Part shown: in pieces, positions 23,975 to 35,503 of the stretch
Position numbering within the stretch: the stretch's first letter is position 1
How the letters are laid out: every line of letters begins with the position of its first letter
Source: Corallium rubrum
Lineage: Eukaryota; Cnidaria; Anthozoa; Scleralcyonacea; Coralliidae
Direction: 5' to 3'
DNA length: 64,000 bases
Assembly: GCA_964035015.1 (NCBI GenBank)
Contig: OZ036006.1
Coordinates: 15,186,957 to 15,250,956, forward strand
Program-made: the position numbers and the translations under genes
The notes under the pieces: model-generated
Seen by the model: the letters and a program-made list of their open reading frames with translations, nothing else
Databases searched by the model: none
Told to the model about the DNA's origin: nothing

Positions 23975-25335
23975 TTATATGTAATATTGGGCATTTCACT
24001 CGATTACATAACATGTTCTAAGGATTTTGGGTGAGGGAAAATTCGAGTGTAGAATATATACATTTTAAGACCAAACCGGGACCAGTTGCAAAAAATGCAA
24101 CTACACAGGCCTTCCAGCAGGAATCGAACCAACGACGTTGCGATTCTAGTGCAATGCTCGGACCACTGAGCCACGGAGGGCGTTGCCGAGAGCTTGATCG
24201 CGAATTTTGTGTATAATAAGGTGATGATGCCAGGAGAGAATTGGGTATATTATATGTAATATAGAGCGTTTTCATCTTACGTCACGGCGGCCATATTGGT
24301 GTACCAAAACAATGAAATGGCGGCCATATTGGTGTACGGCATGGGAATTAGCTCTTTCTTATTCAAATATTTCGTATTGTTTCACCACCCCCAATGGGCC
24401 ACCGATCACGTGAGTGAAAACGCTCTATTGGGCATTTCACTCGATTACATAACATGTTCTAAGGATTTTGGGTGAAGGAAAAATTCGAGAGTAGAATATG
24501 TACATTTTAAGACCAAACCGGGACCAGTTGCGAAAAATGCAACTACACAGGCCTTTCGGCAGCAATCGAACTCACGACCTTGCGATTCTAGTGCAATGCT
24601 CTGACCACTGAGCCACAGAGGGCGTTGCCGAGAGCTTGATCGCGAATTCTGTATATAATAAGGTGGTGATGCCAGGAGAGAATTGGATATATTATATGTA
24701 ATATTGGGCATCTTACAAATTTTACCCGTGTTTACAAAAAAAAAAATTAAAATGTATATATTCTACACTCGAATTTTCCTTCACCCAAAATCCTTAGAAC
24801 ATGCTATGTAATCGAGTGAAATGCCAAATATTGCATATAATATTCCCAATTCTCTCCTGGCATCACCACCTTATTATATACAGAACTAACGATCAAGCTC
24901 TCGGCAACGCCCTCCGTGGCTCAGTGGTCAGAGCATTGCACTAGCATCGCAAGGTCGTGGGTTCAATTCCTGCCGGAAGGCCTGTGTAGATGTATTTTTC
25001 GCAACTGGTCCCGGTTTGGTCTTAAAATGTATATATTCTACACTCGAATTTTCCTTCACCCAAAATCCTTAGAACATGTGTGTATTCGAGTGAAATGCCC
25101 AATATTACATATAATATACCCAATTCACTCCTGGCATTACCACCTTATTATATGCAGAACTCGCGATCAAGCTCTCGGCAAAGCCCTCCGTGGCTCAATG
25201 GTCAGAGCATTGCACTTGAATCGCAAGGTCGTGGGTTCAATTCCTGCCGAAAGGCCTGTGTAGTTGCATTTTTCGAAACTGGTCCCGATTTGGTCTTAAA
25301 ATGTATATATTCTACACTCGAATTTTCCTTCACCC
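23975..25335. repeat. Cluster of four tRNA-derived SINE units
   Basis: Two units are inverted (tRNA-like parts about 24110-24182 and 24545-24625) and two direct (about 24905-24985 and 25185-25262). Each has CCGTGGCTCAGTGGTCAGAG (A box region), GGGTTCAATTCCTGCC (B box region), a shared tail with CAACTGGTCCCGGTTTGGTC, and a TTCTACACTCGAATTTTCCT end. Anticodon-loop triplets vary. The second and third units face each other and form a large inverted repeat. The first two are separated by a MITE. Confidence 0.85.
24264..24425. mobile_element. MITE with GAGCGTTTTCA ends inside a SINE unit
   Basis: Left end GAGCGTTTTCATCTTACGTC, right end complementary to GAGCGTTTTCACTCACGTGA. The interior has two GGCGGCCATATTGGTGTAC repeats. 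The flanks restore the uninterrupted SINE tail (GTAATATTGGGCATTTC, as at 23980) if TA/TAT is duplicated, giving a natural empty site. Similar MITEs are, to my knowledge, abundant in anthozoan genomes. Confidence 0.75.
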
Positions 25336-26048
25336 ATTATGAGTATTGTCTTGAATTTATTAATTTACATACGGGGTTTGCCTGGTTGGGACCTTATGTC
25401 CGTCCCTTATCAAACTCATCTTTTTCTGTTTGTAATGTATTTTGATCTGTTGTTATTATTGTAGTGCTGTATTACTTAGTGAATTTGACTAATCCTTCTA
25501 TTATGTCATATTTTCGTTCTGCAATTTTTCCCAATTTCCATAAACATTTGTGCTCCATTTAATGAATGGGTCGCTAGCAACAGTAACAGATGACTGATTA
25601 TTTCTCAACAAACTCAAAGTTTTTGTTGGTCTGCACATGCTTCTTTATTGACTATGAACTAATTTAGACTAACCCAGAACCCTTAACTAATAGTGCCGAG
25701 ATAGGAACACTTGACTGAAAATTTACAAATTTTACCCGTGTTTATAAAAAAAAAGTCACAGACAAAGCGATAAACGTGGAAAAATCGCGTTGCCAAGCGG
25801 TAACTAAAAACTTAGTAATAATTATAGCCCTTATCATTAAGTAATTTAAATCTAGATTTTCCTCAATATTATCATCATCATCATTTTTATTAACAAGTAA
25901 TCACAAAGTTTGTCGAAAATTAAGGCTTACTTAACTTGTGTTTTGGGGAATCTCCAAAAACATTTGTGAACTTAAACTTTACTTTTGCTCGGCAGCATGA
26001 AATTACAGAAACTAAAAATATGTCTACGCCAAAAACCTAAGTACTTAC
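25336..26048. other. Intronic, no supported gene
   Basis: AT-rich sequence with a short ATC run near 25870. A segment TACAAATTTTACCCGTGTTTA is shared with about 24715-24735 and 25723-25743. No exon is seen. Confidence 0.5.
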
Positions 26049-26204
26049 CGTCACAAAATACTTTTTTCCCATTAACAAAAAATTCAGCATTACATCCACC
26101 ACAATAATTAGATTTGCATGTTGCGTTTGGATATGTCTTGCATTTTGTTACCTCACAAGGATCCACTAAGCAATAAGCTATGTCAACTCCAGGTGGACAA
26201 TTGT
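26049..26204 (-). CDS. Internal exon: YCGGC-type cysteine-rich module, copy 2
   Basis: A 156-bp exon with acceptor ATTATAG and donor GACG/GTAAGT, phase 1 at both ends. The peptide has the same order as copy 3: CPPGVDIAYC, VDPCEVTKCKTYPNATC, then NYCGGCNAEFFVNGKKVFC. It lies 4.7 kb upstream of copy 3 in transcription order. The close similarity suggests a duplication that is recent compared with copy 1. Confidence 0.8.
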
Positions 26205-26921
26205 CTATAATTATAACAACACTAAATCAACTCCACAATCACGAAACACAACGCATACATCCTTAGAAAAAATGAAGGGAAAAACAATAACACAAGTGGT
26301 TACTGCAGAAATAAAGATCAGTGTCCACTCGGTGGGCGATGGTTGACAAACAACATCATATATAAAGCAACTATTTCGACAAACAACAATAATGAAACTA
26401 AACATTACACAAAGGCATGACAGCAAACAGTTTTAAGGAGCGATGCAGAAATTACACCAAATCTTTTCAAAACATAAAATATTCAAATGAAACCGAACTC
26501 TCCAAACATAAATGGAATTTGAAAAACAAAAAACAAAATTTTAAAACGGTCAGCAGCATACTCAGGGGGGTCTAACCGATGTAATTTATGTTTCGAAGAA
26601 AAACTTTACATTATGAAATCCAAAAAAAACACTTTACTTAACAAAAAATCAAAATCCTTTCAACATGTCGGCACGAAAACAAATTCAAGATAAACAATGT
26701 AGGCATAGGCAAGAGCAAAGGTAGGAATCCAGGAAGCGCGCCATCAACACACACACCCAGAAGCGCGCCATCAACTCACACACCTACTAGCATTGACGAA
26801 TCGAAAATCTTCACTCGCCTGAAGATCGCCCAGCGTGAAACTGACAGTAGCGACCATCAAGATTTGAGGTATTGTTATTATTATTTTTATTAATACAACA
26901 TCAAAAAACAATAATGCTTAC

Positions 26922-27086
26922 ATGGATTGCAGTTGACTTTCCTGCCACGGAGATAGAAGTGAGCAAAACAACCACCACAATAATCGTCAAAACATGTTGC
27001 GCCAGGAAAAGCTTGGCATTTTGCGCTCTTACAAGGGCGAATTAAACAGTAATGCCGTGGTTTGTCTTTGGGGCAAGGTCTTCTAC
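26922..27086 (-). CDS. Internal exon: YCGGC-type cysteine-rich module, copy 1
   Basis: A 165-bp exon with acceptor TTTTCAG and donor CCAT/GTAAGC, again phase 1 at both ends. The peptide contains RPCPKDKPRHYC, RPCKSAKCQAFPGATC and DYCGGCFAHFYLRGRKVNC. It is the most diverged of the three modules and more basic. It is the most upstream of the clearly recognised modular exons. Confidence 0.8.
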
Positions 27087-27244
27087 CTGAAAACATAACG
27101 AAAGTAAACAAGTTAACAAGTTTTTTTTTAACGTAAAAAGAAAAAGCTGAACATTTTCTCATCCCATTTGTTGCAATGGATATACCAAGCGAATAACGTA
27201 ATTTTAAAAAAGAAAAAGATGCCCAGCGAATGACTTTGAGACAA

Positions 27245-27625
27245 TTAGGCCTGCGCTAAACGTCGCAGAATAGACGAATTTAATTCCGAAGAATTTAATT
27301 CGAATTAACTTCGTCGGTAATGCGACGAAATGGGACGTCGAGTTTCAGTCAAATTTAATTGTTTTTACTTGGACTCGTGAAGCCTGAAAACGACTTCTTG
27401 AAAACATGTCACAGCCAGAAGAAAACCGTTTAATGCGACGCGACGATAATTTGTCGTGTAACTCGAACACGCATTATCGTCGCATTATCCGTCTGATTTG
27501 CCCAGACGAATTTAATTCGTGCGTCGTAATAGAGTTATACGTCGCAGTTTCGTCGAATAAAATTCAAGCAATTAAATTCGCCTGAATTAATTTTGTCTAT
27601 TGTGCGACGTTTAGCGCAGGCCTAA
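27245..27625. mobile_element. MITE with about 40-bp terminal inverted repeats
   Basis: Begins TTAGGCCTGCGCTAAACGTC and ends with its complement. The interior is rich in CGTCG and AATTAAATTCG palindromes. A related, larger copy is at about 38540-38970 and a remnant at about 21.6 kb. No transposase; superfamily not assigned. Confidence 0.8.
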
Positions 27626-28019
27626 CACATGACGATTTCAAAGATTATAAAAAAAATGTTAGTTGCTAACGTTTGAGTGAACCAAACGAATGTCGCCCAT
27701 CCCGTTTTTGACCACAGCTTTGTTTGAGTGCGGAATACATGTCTGAATACATATGCATGTGAAAACAGACCACAGGGGAATAAAGTTTGATTCTAAATGA
27801 AGCAATGCGGCATCAAATCATGTCGGGTTCCTTGGGGTAATAACAATGCTCATGAGAGCTCCATGCAATGTTTGCCATGTAGGCTGAAGTGCACTTTACT
27901 TCATCCGTCTTAAAATGGTTGGACAACAATTCACTCCCGAGGAAAGGGCATTCATGGTACTTTCCTATCATGTAACAAGAAGCTCAAACAAGGACTAAAT
28001 AAAATACTAAATAAACAGA
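27626..28019. other. No supported gene
   Basis: Intergenic or intronic sequence without recognisable features between a MITE and a LINE fragment. Confidence 0.5.
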
Positions 28020-28570
28020 CAACAAATAAAGAGCTACCAATAGAATTCATTGGTTCTAACCCCACGGACATAATAAGTAATTCCATGAAAATGGCTGATA
28101 ATTTTATATTGTAATCATTGGGCCAAATTTAGCAAAAAATATTACTTATGATACGGAACCGACCTTTGACAAATATCTTACAAATAACTACCAAAATAAT
28201 CTTGTCAGGAATATTAAAGCCCAGCATATAATTTTAAAAAGACCCATATTAAAAGAGACATGAGTTATTTCAAATTTTTTATTAAAACTAACATTTCGTT
28301 GCTAATCCTTCAGTGAATAATTATTTACAAGGTTATCTCGACATATGCTAATCTCTTTAGTAACAGGAAATGAAGATTACGCTTTCCGCCTGGTTCGTCT
28401 ATAACTACCAAGACAGTATTTTTATTGACCCAATTACTGAAGATGAATTGGAAACTGAAATCAGGAACATAGATCCTAATGAAATTTCAGGATATGATAG
28501 CATTAGTTACAGAATAGATAAACTAATAGGAAAGGAAATTTCAATTAAGGAATACCAAATGGTGTTCCGT
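28020..28570 (+). pseudogene. LINE fragment, pre-RT region
   Basis: Broken frames give a pre-RT peptide with ADNF and IGPNLAKNI, and then DPITEDELETEIRNIDPNE. These match the start of the RT-bearing LINE at 33.9-35.5 kb (DPITENEVETEI). The RT catalytic core is missing. Confidence 0.7.
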
Positions 28571-28649
28571 GCAGGATAGTGTGATCCAAACACGCGGGAT
28601 GTTGCGAGACTTTCGAAAAGCGTAAAAAAACACGAGCCGCCTAGGCCTG

Positions 28650-28797
28650 TGCATATGTACTCTTATAAAGGTACGTTTGACGTCATTTGAACACGAAAGA
28701 AGTGTGAAGGGACTCGGCTATGGCCTCGTGCCTCTACTCAACTCCTTTCGTGTTCAAATGACGTCAAACGTGCCTTTATAAGAGTACATATGCACGG
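28650..28797. repeat. Inverted repeat, MITE-like
   Basis: Arms of about 50 bp (GCATATGTACTCTTATAAAG ... TGACGTCATTTGAACACGAA) are mirrored around a spacer of about 40 bp centred near 28723. No gene. Confidence 0.75.
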
Positions 28798-29049
28798 AGC
28801 TTTATGTTTTATTTATCAATTAAAATATAACAAGAGTTCAGTTCAAGTTCACTATTGCAGACTGAAGTTAACATTTACATTCCAGATGGAACAACCGCTA
28901 AACATTGAATCAAAGTTCGGAAGATTTCCGATCTGAACGCTGGAAGAGTGAGAAGTGAAGGTTGTTGTTGTCATGGCTGAGGCATTTGACCTTGGGTTGA
29001 TATTAAGACCGAGATTAAGACTGTCAACGATACGCCTTCGCTGGACTGC

Positions 29050-30400
29050 TCGATGCTAATCGGAATCACTTGTTCCATCGCCAAGCGCTTGTGACAGAAC
29101 TTGACTACAGCGCTTAAGCTGTGATGTTGACGGTCTACGATAGTGATGCAGGGACTGCTCATTTCGATGGCCGGAAATTGGCATTATGTGTCGGTTGGTT
29201 AAATTAATCCAACGCAGAGGTGGAAAAAGTATTGGAACTTGTACAGCAATTTAGTAATATTTTCATCAGTCTGTCAGAGTGTCACTACAGCATGCCATTT
29301 ACTGGCAGTTAGATTTATTTAATTAATAATTGACAAAATGTTGCCTATCTTGTTAATGTTACCGTTGTTGGTTTGTTATCTTCTACGTATTATCACGTTA
29401 TGTATCTAATTTAACTACCTAAAAGACGTTATATAAAATCGTTCATGACTATATAAATAGTTCCTGTAAAACACAGTTACATCATTTATAAAATTACAGT
29501 AAATAGCTGGTCTTAGCAATTAGTGCTGTCAGAAAAGAAAATTTAGGAACTGTATATTCAGAACCTGTAGCAAATTCTGTGAAAGAACTGTAACTGTGAT
29601 TTAGGTATTCAGTGGTATTTAGTTAATAGAGTTGTACAACGTACAGTAACTGTAATTTCAATTAAGTCCAATTGTTTTCAGATTTCCATTAAACCTTCAA
29701 AATTTTCTGAAAATTTTCTCTGAAAATTTGGACCCAAAAAAATTTCTGGGAGCTACACATATCAGACATAACGACATATATTCCTCTACACAATGTATTG
29801 TAATTATAGTGGTGCTCTGTCCACGTTGTATTGGAAATTTTGCAGATACTTTTGAGTCCTAAACCCAGGTTCCCAGAAAGAAAATAACTTTTTCGACCTC
29901 TGATCCAACGCTAGACCAAAGAGTAATTGAAGTGGCTCTTACAGAGTGGTTTGTGTAGATCGTGGACAAACCAGAAACTGCACTTATATTCTTCATCATA
30001 TCGCCTTTTTTGTTAACGCCAAGAGGACGATTTTCGTACCAGGTTGCATCAGTTGGCCTCCATTTACGCTTCGGGCAAGCTTCGCATGCCGGATTTAACT
30101 TGCTGATGTAGAGCTTTAACGCCGTGTGTACCCGTCGTTTTCCTCTTTTGTCCTGTACATTCGACCCATATGTTGGAAACTCTCGGTATCCTTTATTCCT
30201 CCTGGGTAATTTTTGGATGCTTCGCAATGTGTCATTGTTGCATATTCCTCATCAGTCGGATCTTGTGCGAAGATGAAGCTCTCTTTTGTCAAATTTCTTT
30301 GACCTTCGCGACCGCGATGACACCAAAACAACACCGTGTGGAACCAGACATTTCGCTGCCGTTGTGGGTTGTTTTCATTAATTTCGCTCTCATTTATGAT
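29050..30400 (-). pseudogene. Tyrosine recombinase (Crypton / DUF3504-like), broken
   Basis: In minus-strand order, about 30375-30120 encodes FWCHRGREGQRNLTKESF with the first catalytic Arg region, then a TMTHCEASKNYPGG segment. After a frameshift, about 30115-29911 encodes LNPACEACPKRKWRPTDATW and a YTNHSVRATSITLW segment (HxxR motif). After an inserted hAT element, 29206-29050 continues in frame-compatible sequence with PISGHRNEQSLHHY, giving the GH and the presumed nucleophile Tyr. This architecture is that of Crypton-type tyrosine recombinases and their domesticated DUF3504 relatives (ZMYM/QRICH1 type). Frameshift and insertion make it a pseudogene. Confidence 0.8.
29215..29902. mobile_element. 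hAT-type MITE with perfect 8-bp target duplication
   Basis: Ends CAGAGGTGGAAAAAGT and its near complement (ACTTTTTCGACCTCTG). An exact ATCCAACG duplication flanks it at 29207-29214 and 29903-29910. It is 688 bp long with no transposase. It interrupts the recombinase pseudogene. A longer relative is at 35882-36942. Confidence 0.9.
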
Positions 30401-30485
30401 ATTATTGTCAAATTCAAACCTCGAAAAATTTGTATTGTCCGATATTTTAAAAAACCCGCGGTATGGCCTGAACATTTGTCGAAGG

Positions 30486-30548
30486 CACTTGATACCATTA
30501 ATCACAAGATTATGATTAAAAACCTGGAGTATTATGGCATAAGAGGGG
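30486..30548 (+). pseudogene. LINE RT fragment
   Basis: A short frame reads ALDTINHKIMIKNLEYYGIR, which matches motif A and the following helix of the 33.9-kb LINE. It is immediately followed by simple sequence. Confidence 0.65.
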
Positions 30549-30566
30549 TGGCATACGTGAGGCGAG

Positions 30567-30947
30567 GTGAGGTGAGGTGGGGTGAGTTGAGTCGAGTTGA
30601 GTTGAGTTGAGTTGAGTTGAGTTGAGTTGAGTTGAGTTGAGTTGAGTTGAGTTGAGTTGAGTTGAGTTGAGTTGAGTTGAGTTGAGTTGAGTTGAGTTGA
30701 GTTGAGTTGAGTTGAGTTGAGTTGAGTTGAGTTGAGTTGAGTTGAGTTGAGTTGAGTTGAGTTGAGTTGAGTTGAGTTGAGTTGAGTTGAGTTGAGTTGA
30801 GTTGAGTTGAGTTGAGTTGAGTTGAGTTGAGTTGAGTTGAGTTGAGTTGAGTTGAGTTGAGTTGAGTTGAGTTGAGTTGAGTTGAGTTGAGTTGAGTTGA
30901 GTTGAGTTGAGTTGAGTTGAGTTGAGTTGAGTTGAGTTGAGTTGTGT
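30567..30947. repeat. (TTGAG)n microsatellite
   Basis: About 70 units of a 5-bp repeat with GAGGT variants at the left edge. The open frames through it on the minus strand are artefacts. Confidence 0.97.
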
Positions 30948-32757
30948 TGACTTAGATTTAATTGTATATTTTATATTAACCATTATGACATAACAATTAA
31001 ATATCATTACAGGTTTGGGAAAAGGCATGTATGAATTTTAGTAATTTAATCATTCTGTTACATGCGTTTCTTTGCAACAATATGTATATTCTGACAACAA
31101 ATTAACAGCGGATGAAAAACCATTTAGAGTTCGATATAACAGATAAAAGGCGAAAGACAAATCAAAAATATTTTTCTTTTCCAGCTTTCCTCACTTCTCT
31201 TATTTTGCACAACTGCACGAAAATATTGTATATCTTAAGACTTGTAACTCAAAAGAATAAAAAGTGATATAGGACTTTTGTGCATCTTCAGAACTTATTG
31301 AAACCAAACAAAATTTGGTCAAAATAATTTGTTTAACGCTTTATGCATGGTTTTCCGCGACGTCTCCCCTGGACAGCTTAATTCGCTTGTAGTCTTTTTT
31401 AACGAGTAAAATCGTCTGGCGTTACCCAGAGTAAAATATGCTGACGGTAGCAGTAAAAGCTGAAAGGTAGAATATATTTTCTCTTTCCAGTGGATTTTGA
31501 TTGTTACTTACATACGAAATTAAGATTTGTAATGGTGCTAAATTTAATTTGACGTCATATAAATAGTAGTTTTTCACAGTTCACATGTAAATGTATAACG
31601 TTAATTCTACAGATAATAGCCAGCTCCTTCTCTTCTCTTGACAAAACGAAACACAAATTTAAAAAGAAAAATACCCTAACGCCAAAAATTTTATTTAGTT
31701 ACCTATGGGCAAACCCGGGCTAATATTTTAAACGTAGCAAAATGAAAAAAACTGGAAACTGTCGTGAATTTCGATGAACGAGATACTGATGTTTCGAGCG
31801 GAGCCCTCGGATTGAAATATTTTCAGACGTACACTTAATACTTGGTTAACAATAGTCAATAGAGATATATGGTCTGGAAACTCAGCAAACTTGAAAGCGC
31901 CTATAATGAGCTGTGATTTTATGTTGAACAGTACCTAATTACACCGTGCACATCCTTTGTTTTAGGTTTATTAATATTTAAATAGCTAGCACGGTTGAGT
32001 GATTGAACTAAAACTTTGCTATTGGGCAATTCGTTCATTATACTAAATACAATGGGTTCAGTGACCGTGGACCCTGCACAAAAGTGCATAAAGGAGAACA
32101 AAAAGATAGAACTTAGACTTTAGCTGAGTTTCCGGCTGAGACCATATTTTGAATGACCATGGTTTATTAACAAAAATCAAATCGAAAAATCGGATAGCAA
32201 AGAAAATCTGAACTCAACAGTAGACTACTAGTCTGTCGATCGACCTAGGCAGTGTTGAAGCAACAATCGAAATATAGTATAAGGCTAGATATACTGACGA
32301 AACAGAGAACGTAGGAGTATAACGTTTCGAGCGAAGGCCCTTCGTCTTTGTTTCCCTTTTTAAAGATATGGTCAACAACATTATTTATAAAAAAATAATT
32401 AATTACTGGATAAAGGAACGGGTAGTAAAGAAAAGTAAGTGATGGGAGTCAGAACAGAGAGAGCGAGGGACAGAAGCAATGTTTTCATTGATGCTTGGTT
32501 TGAATTTAGAAATAAGGAGGCTTTCTCTAATGAGAAGTTCAGATCTAGAGTTACAAGAAGACAACTGAAAAATCGTCAGACGAAATAGGATGACATGTTT
32601 TCATTGTGTGAGAGCGAACAGTAGATAGTGTTGAGTAGTGAACCTGCACAATCTAAAGAGAATAGACGAATATTCAGTTATGTTAATTATATGGCAAGCA
32701 AAATCTTAGATGTTCATTGGCTGTTTCCGGAATGTAGTCAATAGTCGTCAACATTCA
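30948..32757. other. No supported gene; degenerate Penelope/hammerhead-like remnants
   Basis: AT-rich. Minus-strand segments at 31784-31812 and 32322-32347 resemble the second half of a hammerhead: a GC stem such as AGGGCCTTCGCTC followed by GAAAC. The CTGATGA half is mutated. They look like remains of another Penelope-like family. No coding sequence is recognised. Confidence 0.45.
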
Positions 32758-32934
32758 GACCCCGTTTACGCGATGCCGGTACAATTTGAAAACGGAACAA
32801 AATCATGCCGTTTAGACCTTGCGTTTACACGATACCGGCACAAAAATAACAAGAAATGTTATATGCTGTGTTTGCATACCGGCATGATTTTGTTCCGTTT
32901 TCAAATTGTACCGGCATCGTGTAAACGGGGTGTC
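32758..32934. mobile_element. Palindromic MITE
   Basis: Terminal inverted repeats of about 54 bp (CCCCGTTTAC, GCCGGTACAATTTGAAAACG, GAACAAAATCATGCCG). The interior has two further GCCGG-CACAA-like motifs. ORFs in it are palindrome artefacts. Confidence 0.85.
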
Positions 32935-33327
32935 AGTATATAAGACGACCAAAACGCGTCTAGCCGTATATACCATTACGCTGGAACCCAATCGAGAAAC
33001 CATACGTATCATGCCATTCATAGGACTATTTTAATCATACCGGCACATAAAAATCACCTGAGGTATAGTGTTATGAAAATGTTCAGCTCTCTTACTTGCC
33101 ACAGCCACCGCTTCGCAATTTATGTCAAATTTCAAAAACTCCAAATTTCCATTAACCCAATGGTGAATGCGAGCTCTCCCCTGACCACCTTGACAACGGA
33201 AAATAAAATCGTCTGGTGTCTGGCTTTCTACCTACTTCGTTGATGATGATATCCCGCAAAGCACCATTTTGTCGATAATAAGCAAGAATGAGTGTTTTTT
33301 TCCAAATTCCCTAATCTTATCGCTTTT
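32935..33327. other. No supported gene
   Basis: A remnant of the preceding MITE lies just to the right. On the minus strand about 33098-33229 is open, in phase 1-1, with a donor-like GTAAGAG. It has only two cysteines and a weak acceptor, and part of it resembles dispersed repeats, so it is not called an exon. Confidence 0.35.
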
Positions 33328-33867
33328 CCTTTTTTTTTTTTTTTTATTGATTTGCCCATAAAAAAGATCTAATAATTCTATAATTTTTTTAAAATGACAT
33401 TAGGGCTAGGGGCCTACTAGAAACCTTAATAGGCTTTTTACTTAAGACCCATAGTTGTGATTATATAATATATTTAATATTTACAGAAAATCAGTTCGAA
33501 TAAAATGTTTATAAGAGAAGAAAAAATTGATTAGAATTAAAAAAAATTGATCCTTATATGTAAATATATACTATAAAAGATTTAGTAAATGTGCATATAA
33601 AATAGAATGGGCTGGCAAGAATTTAGCAAAACAATGGGAAATTGTTATACCAAATTCCTGCCAACCCAAAGCACACAAATAGGCATACAACCACTAAATA
33701 ATAATAATACCCATTGGTTCACTCAGAATTTGGCAAGACAATAGAAATTGCCCTGCCAGACCCTGACCAATCTACAGTATACCAAACTATATACAAACTA
33801 TATACAAACATAAAGAAGATATTGAAAATGTATAAAGATATTGGAAATGTATAGATCATTTTGATTG
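33328..33867 (-). repeat. LINE 3' UTR with poly(A)
   Basis: Minus-strand sequence after the LINE stop codon has no ORF and ends in about 17 A residues (T run at 33329-33345) preceded by AATAAA. It is taken as the 3' UTR and tail of the LINE. Confidence 0.65.
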
Positions 33868-35503
33868 TCAACTACGGTGATTGTTTAAAATTTGTAAGAA
33901 ATATTTTTTTGTTTCCCTTTTATAAATGATATAAGATTTAATATTTTTTATATTAGATTCTAAACCATTCCAAATATCAACACCTTTGTCAGAAAGAGTA
34001 TGTTTTACATAATTTGTTCGTTTATAGGACTTATGGAGTTTAAAAGCATTTCTTGTGTTATTGTGATGAATTTGATTATTTGCTACAAAATAATTTGTGA
34101 ATACCTCTGGCAAATTCTTAGTGTAGTGATAGCGAAACATGAATAAGCTAACTAAATAATCATTGATTTTATAGATGTTCAATATTTTAAGATCACTAAA
34201 AATTGGATCAGTATGTTCCAAATAAGACTTAAAGGTCATCAAGCGTACAATCTTTTTTTGGATATTCATAATTTTGTAAATTCGCTTTTTGTATGTATTA
34301 CCCCATATTAAGTTCCCATAGATTAGATATGGATAGACTAATGCATAATAAATTAATTTTAAAGTATTCAAATTTGTAAAATGTCGTATTCTGGCTATCA
34401 AACCAGCAGATTTAATAATTTTCTTTGATATCATATTGATATGATCATTCCATGTTAAACATTCATCAATTATAATACCTAGAAATGTTGTGTTTTTAAC
34501 TTGTATAATATTTTTGTTGTTAATTGTAATTGTTATATTATGATCATGTTTTTTTTTAGAAGATCTAAATAGAATAAATTTGGTTTTTGTTGTATTAATT
34601 GATAATTTATTAGCATTTAACCAATCAGCAATTTTATCTATTTCTAATTGAATAACTTTGTTTAGTGTTTTAAGGCAACTGTCACTATAAAATATATTTG
34701 TGTCATCTGCAAACAATATAATTGAAATAATTTTACTGCAATTTTGAATGTCATTTATGTATAGAAGAAAGAGAAGTGGTCCTAAAATTGATCCCTGAGG
34801 AACACCACTTGTTATTATCATTTCTTTCGATTTTACTTGGTTGTATTTTACAATTTGCTTTCTGTTTTTTAGATAGCTTTCAAACCATTTTAAACATATC
34901 CCCCTTATACCATAATGCTCTAATTTTCTAATCAGAATCCGGTGATTAATTGTATCGAATGCTTTGGACAAGTCAAGGAAAATACCAATGGTGTATTCTC
35001 CTTTATCTATTGCTTTTGTAATTTTATCAACAAGTTCAATTACTGCAAGTTCTGTTGATCTATTTTTTCTAAATCCATATTGATGCTTTGATAAAATTTT
35101 GTTTTTTTCAACATATTTAATTAGTCTTTTGTACATGAGTCTTTCTAACAGTTTAGAAAAACAAGTGAGAACTGATATTGGTCGATAATTTTCAAACTTA
35201 TTATTTTCATTTGCTTTAAAAATTGGTGTTACTAAGGCGATTTTTAGCCTGTCAGGTATAATTCCACTCGCAAATGTCAAATTAAAAATATGTGTAAGTG
35301 GTTTAGAAATTGCCTCCCCAGTCGTTTTAATTATTCTGGAACAAATGTCATCATGACCAGGACTTTTATTAATACTCATGTTAGCTATTTCAGTTTCTAC
35401 TTCGTTTTCAGTAATTGGATCAAGACACAAACTGTCCTTATAGTTACTAGTAAGATATTTATAAAATGTTCCTGGAGGTATTTTAACAAAGAATTTGTCA
35501 AGT
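33868..35503 (-). CDS. LINE (CR1/Jockey-like) reverse transcriptase, 5' truncated
   Basis: An open frame of more than 500 codons on the minus strand carries the RT in order: KSPGHDDI, KANENNKFENYRPISVL (fingers), YGFRKNRST, GIFLDLSKAFDTINH (motif A), GVPQGSILGPLLFLLYIND (motif B), FADDTNIFYS (catalytic Asp pair), NANKLSINTTKTKFILF and TFLGIIID. Thumb-like sequence follows to the stop. It copies LINE RNA at the nicked target. The frame is open leftwards of its first Met to a stop at about 35504, with no endonuclease domain, so this is a truncated but still open copy and much fresher than the 5-kb LINE. It belongs to a different family. Confidence 0.9.

Noticed and set aside
24905..24985. tRNA gene candidates in the 12.9 and 24-25 kb repeats
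   Set aside because: Acceptor stem pairing is poor, the anticodon-loop triplet differs among near-identical copies, and all sit in the same repeat unit, so they are SINEs.
30516..31028. 170-codon minus-strand ORF of STQLN repeats
   Set aside because: Translation of the (TTGAG)n array.
33098..33229. Possible extra exon of the inhibitor gene, phase 1-1
   Set aside because: Only two cysteines, no pyrimidine tract at the acceptor, and part of the sequence resembles dispersed repeats at 21.5, 31.4 and 41.4 kb.
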